NCBI GenBank assembly: GCA_964454685.1 | Contig: CAYVTZ010000033.1 | Coordinates: forward strand, 1 to 34,792 | Length of the DNA: 34,792 nucleotides | From: CAYVTZ01 sp964454685 | GTDB lineage: Bacteria; Bacillota; Clostridia; Christensenellales; Christensenellaceae | Direction of reading: 5' to 3' | Shown here: positions 32,685 to 34,792 of the stretch, piece by piece | Position numbering within the stretch: the first letter of the stretch is position 1 | How the letters are laid out: the number at the start of each line of letters is the position of its first letter | The notes under the pieces: generated by a model | Seen by the model: only the letters and a program-made list of their open reading frames with translations | Told to the model about the DNA's origin: nothing | Databases searched by the model: none | Made by a program: the position numbers and the translations under genes

Positions 32685-32731
32685 CCTTCCGCGCGAGCGA
32701 AGCGCCGGCGGAAAGTGCTGGTATGATTATA
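32685..32731 (-). promoter_or_regulatory. Likely rqcH -10 box and leader hairpin
   Basis: On the minus strand a TATAAT (32731-32726) is followed by a GC-rich imperfect hairpin (CTTTCCGC ... GCGGAAGG, 32714-32685) in a leader of about 60 nt before the ATG. No good -35 box is seen. The hairpin has no T run, so it is not a plain terminator and might affect translation or mRNA stability. Confidence 0.4.
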
Positions 32732-32774
32732 CCACAGAATACGGTTGGGAATCACGCAATCTTTGCGGGAAACA

Positions 32775-32803
32775 TTGAAAGCGGCGGGAGGCTGTGATAG
32801 ACT
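32775..32803 (+). promoter_or_regulatory. Promoter of the rph-rdgB-yfcE operon
   Basis: TTGAAA (32775-32780), a 17-base spacer, TAGACT (32798-32803), 37 bp before the rph start. Confidence 0.6.
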
Positions 32804-32839
32804 GAGAGAAAATCAGTATTTATTTCGGGAGGAAATCGG

Positions 32840-33553
32840 TTGAGAGAATTTGACAGAGCGATGGACGGTTTGCGGGAGATCCGTTTTCAAACAAATGTGT
32901 TTAAAAACGCGCAGGGAAGTGTGATCGTGTCCTTTGGGGATACGCAGGTGCTTTGTACGGCGATGATGGAGCCGGGGGTGCCGCCTTTTTTGAAGGACAC
33001 GGGAAACGGCTGGCTGACTGCGGAATACAATATGCTGCCGGCTTCGACGCAGCGGCGCAAGAAACGCAACGACGGCAAGCCGGATGGGCGCGGAACGGAG
33101 ATACAGCGGCTGATTGGCCGGTCATTGCGCAGTGTTTGCGACCTGCAGGGCATGGGAGAATATACAATCCATGTGGACTGCGACGTGCTCAATGCGGACG
33201 GCGGGACGCGAACGGCATCCATCTGCGGCGCTTTTGTGGCGGTTTGCTTGTGTGTGAACAAAGCGGCGTTGAGCAAGAATCCGATACGCAATTATATCGC
33301 AGCAGTATCTGCGGGCATTGTGGAGGATTCACCTATGCTGGATTTGTGCTATGCGGAGGACAGCCGCGCACAGGCAGACATGAATTTTATCGGTGATGAG
33401 CACGGCAATATTGCGGAAATCCAGATTTGCGGGGAGAAGCGCACGATAACGGAAGCCGAGTTTTTGTCGCTGCTGCAGCTGTGCAAGGGTGGGGTGGCGC
33501 GCATCATTGAAGTGCAAAAAGAGATTTTGAAGCAGGAGGGAATTGTGCTATGA
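32840..33553 (+). CDS. rph: RNase PH
   Basis: A 237-residue phosphorolytic 3'-5' exoribonuclease that trims tRNA 3' ends. Conserved blocks: GSVIVSFGDTQVLCTAMME, GWLTAEYNMLPAST, GRGTEIQRLIGRSLR (phosphate-binding Arg), and VDCDVLNADGGTRTASICGA with the catalytic Asp. The start is a TTG at 32840, with GGGAGG about 7 bases upstream; homologues start about here. First gene of an operon; overlaps rdgB by ATGA. The order rph-rdgB is a common Bacillota pair. Confidence 0.95.
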   Translation: MREFDRAMDGLREIRFQTNVFKNAQGSVIVSFGDTQVLCTAMMEPGVPPFLKDTGNGWLTAEYNMLPASTQRRKKRNDGKPDGRGTEIQRLIGRSLRSVCDLQGMGEYTIHVDCDVLNADGGTRTASICGAFVAVCLCVNKAALSKNPIRNYIAAVSAGIVEDSPMLDLCYAEDSRAQADMNFIGDEHGNIAEIQICGEKRTITEAEFLSLLQLCKGGVARIIEVQKEILKQEGIVL

Positions 33554-34137
33554 GCAAGCTGTACATTGCGACCAATAACCAAGGAAAGGTGCGGGAAATC
33601 AAGGCGATTCTCGATCGGTTTTATGATGAGATATTATCTTTGAAGGACGCGGGCATTGTTGCGGACGTGGTGGAAGATGGCGATAGTTTTCACGCGAACG
33701 CGGCAAAGAAAGCGATTGAAATCAGCCGTATGACGGATGCGGATGTGCTGGCGGACGACTCCGGCTTGTGCGTGGACGCGCTGGGAGGCGCACCGGGCAT
33801 TTATTCCGCACGGTTTGCGGGGGAAGGCGCGACGGATGCACAAAACAATGAGAAGTTGATTGCTGCGATGCAAGGAAAGCAAGATCGTGGAGCACAGTTT
33901 GTTTGTGCACTGGTGCTGGCGCGCGCGGGCAAAGAACTTTTGTATGTTGAGGATATCGCGCGAGGGGAACTGCTGGACGCGCCGCAGGGAGAGAATGGAT
34001 TTGGATACGATCCGTTATTCTATGTGCCGGAATACCAGCAAACATTCGCGCAGATCAGTGCGGAAATCAAGAACCGGATCAGCCATCGGGCGAAGGCGCT
34101 CATGCGGCTGAAGGAGGCAGTGGAGGCAATGCGCTAG
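33550..34137 (+). CDS. rdgB: XTP/dITP diphosphatase (RdgB/HAM1 family)
   Basis: A 195-residue pyrophosphatase that removes non-standard purine nucleotides (ITP, dITP, XTP) from the pool. Family blocks: LYIATNNQGKVREIKAIL, DSFHANAAKKA, DVLADDSGLCVDALGGAPGI, SARFAG, GFGYDPLFYVPEY, and ISHRAKALMRL. The start overlaps the rph stop by 4 bases; yfcE follows 2 bases after the stop (TAG). Confidence 0.95.
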   Translation: MSKLYIATNNQGKVREIKAILDRFYDEILSLKDAGIVADVVEDGDSFHANAAKKAIEISRMTDADVLADDSGLCVDALGGAPGIYSARFAGEGATDAQNNEKLIAAMQGKQDRGAQFVCALVLARAGKELLYVEDIARGELLDAPQGENGFGYDPLFYVPEYQQTFAQISAEIKNRISHRAKALMRLKEAVEAMR

Positions 34138-34139
34138 AC

Positions 34140-34640
34140 ATGAAAAGCACGAAGGTGCTGGTGCTCAGCGATTCTCATGGGGATAAACGCGTGTTGGAGC
34201 AGGTGTTGCAAAAAGAGGCGGACTGCGACTATGTGTTTCATTTGGGAGACTATGCGGAGGATGCGCGGTATTTGCAGCGTGTTTGTCGCGCACCGCTCGT
34301 TTTTGTGCGCGGGAATTGCGACATGGGGGACACGGCCGAGGAGATAGAACAGATTGTGATGAGGGGGCAGACCATCATCTTGGCGCATGGGCACCAACTG
34401 GGGGTGAAATACTCGCTGGATCGGGCGTTTTACTACGCAACGGAGCAGGGGGCGCAGGCACTTTTATTTGGGCACTCGCATGTGCCGGTTGCGGAATATC
34501 AGGAAGGGATTTGGCTTGTGAACCCCGGCAGCATCGGGGAACCGCGGGGCGGGTTGCCGAGTTATGCGGTGCTACTGGTGAGTGAACGGGGCGTTGTGCC
34601 TAAGATCATGAAATTTAGCGAAACTATTTTTGGAAAATGA
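34140..34640 (+). CDS. yfcE: YfcE/MJ0936-family metallophosphoesterase
   Basis: A 166-residue phosphodiesterase. Metal-binding motifs in order: LVLSDSHGD, YVFHLGDYAED, FVRGNCDMGD, IILAHGHQLG, LLFGHSHVP, and VNPGSIGEPRGG. Size and motifs match the small YfcE-type enzymes active in vitro on artificial phosphodiesters; the natural substrate is unknown. It begins 2 bases after rdgB, so it is the third gene of the operon. Confidence 0.93.
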   Translation: MKSTKVLVLSDSHGDKRVLEQVLQKEADCDYVFHLGDYAEDARYLQRVCRAPLVFVRGNCDMGDTAEEIEQIVMRGQTIILAHGHQLGVKYSLDRAFYYATEQGAQALLFGHSHVPVAEYQEGIWLVNPGSIGEPRGGLPSYAVLLVSERGVVPKIMKFSETIFGK

Positions 34641-34669
34641 TTGACTTTTGGCGGGATTTTTGTTAAAAT
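34641..34669 (+). promoter_or_regulatory. Promoter of the tRNA-Arg gene
   Basis: TTGACT (34641-34646) directly after the yfcE stop, 17-base spacer, TAAAAT (34664-34669), about 43 bp before the tRNA 5' end. Confidence 0.65.
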
Positions 34670-34711
34670 TTATTACTGTCAGCCGCAACGGATTACGGGC
34701 TGGCTCGGTAT

Positions 34712-34788
34712 GCGCCTGTAGCTCAGCAGGATAGAGCAACGGCCTTCTAAGCCGTGTGCCAGGGGTTCGAATCCCTTCAGGCGCGCCA
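34712..34788 (+). tRNA. tRNA-Arg (anticodon TCT)
   Basis: A 77-base tRNA gene with a perfect acceptor stem (GCGCCTG with CAGGCGC), D arm with TAGCTCAGCAGGATAGAGCA, anticodon arm ACGGC-CTTCTAA-GCCGT with TCT at 34746-34748, a short variable loop, and a T arm AGGGGTTCGAATCCCTT. The discriminator base is G and CCA is encoded. Reads AGA codons. Confidence 0.96.
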
Positions 34789-34792
34789 TTTG

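Overview
The window looks like a chromosomal segment of a Gram-positive Bacillota, most likely a member of the Clostridia. The reasons are a PyrR-attenuated pyr operon of Gram-positive type, a two-subunit (PyrK/PyrD) dihydroorotate dehydrogenase B, an RqcH homologue, DUF2089 and DUF6809 family proteins, strong GGAGG ribosome binding sites with some TTG/GTG starts, and no outer-membrane genes. No genus is claimed. The left 13 kb is accessory DNA, and its R-M block is visibly AT-rich. The right 21 kb is mostly conserved housekeeping DNA of higher GC content.

Layout: 1-1.5 kb is the edge of a mobilizable element: the C-terminal part of a tyrosine recombinase, a small ribbon-helix-helix-like protein, two perfect inverted repeats that look like part of an oriT, and mobC. 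No relaxase follows. 1.6-2.1 kb encodes a divergent SLOG/YpsA-like protein. 2.6-8.8 kb holds a lipoprotein and a 1791-residue secreted protein with EF-hand-like calcium loops and two 478-residue GLUG-repeat units. Those units are identical at the DNA level over about 1.27 kb. 9.1-9.7 kb is a pair of small genes, the first interrupted by an in-frame TAG, the second DUF6809-like. 9.8-13.2 kb is an AT-rich BsuBI/PstI-type restriction-modification operon: HTH regulator, adenine methyltransferase, endonuclease and a GIY-YIG protein. 13.2-13.8 kb has a possible small RNA and a DUF2089 gene.

13.9-22.1 kb is the pyrimidine operon, in the order promoter, PyrR-responsive attenuator, pyrR, uracil permease, pyrC, pyrF, carA, pyrK, pyrD, a 120-bp tandem repeat tract, pyrE. 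It lacks carB and pyrB, so UMP synthesis would need those two genes elsewhere. 22.2-25.0 kb is on the minus strand: a voltage-gated-type potassium channel, a sorbose-1-phosphate-reductase-like dehydrogenase and its likely DeoR regulator. A radical SAM gene with a Cys/Gly-rich tail runs divergently to 26.9 kb. 27.1-27.7 kb is an XRE regulator and small membrane protein pair. 28.0-29.1 kb encodes a lipoprotein agmatine-deiminase homologue. 29.2-29.6 kb is a frameshifted VOC/PhnB-like gene. 29.6-32.7 kb encodes RqcH and, overlapping its stop codon, an unrecognised 440-residue protein. 32.8-34.6 kb is rph-rdgB-yfcE, and a tRNA-Arg(TCT) gene closes the window.

The least explained items are the 440-residue protein coupled to rqcH, the homogenised GLUG units in the giant secreted protein, the gutted pyr operon with its internal tandem repeat, and the Cys/Gly-tailed radical SAM protein. 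No clearly new defence or mobile system can be demonstrated from sequence alone.
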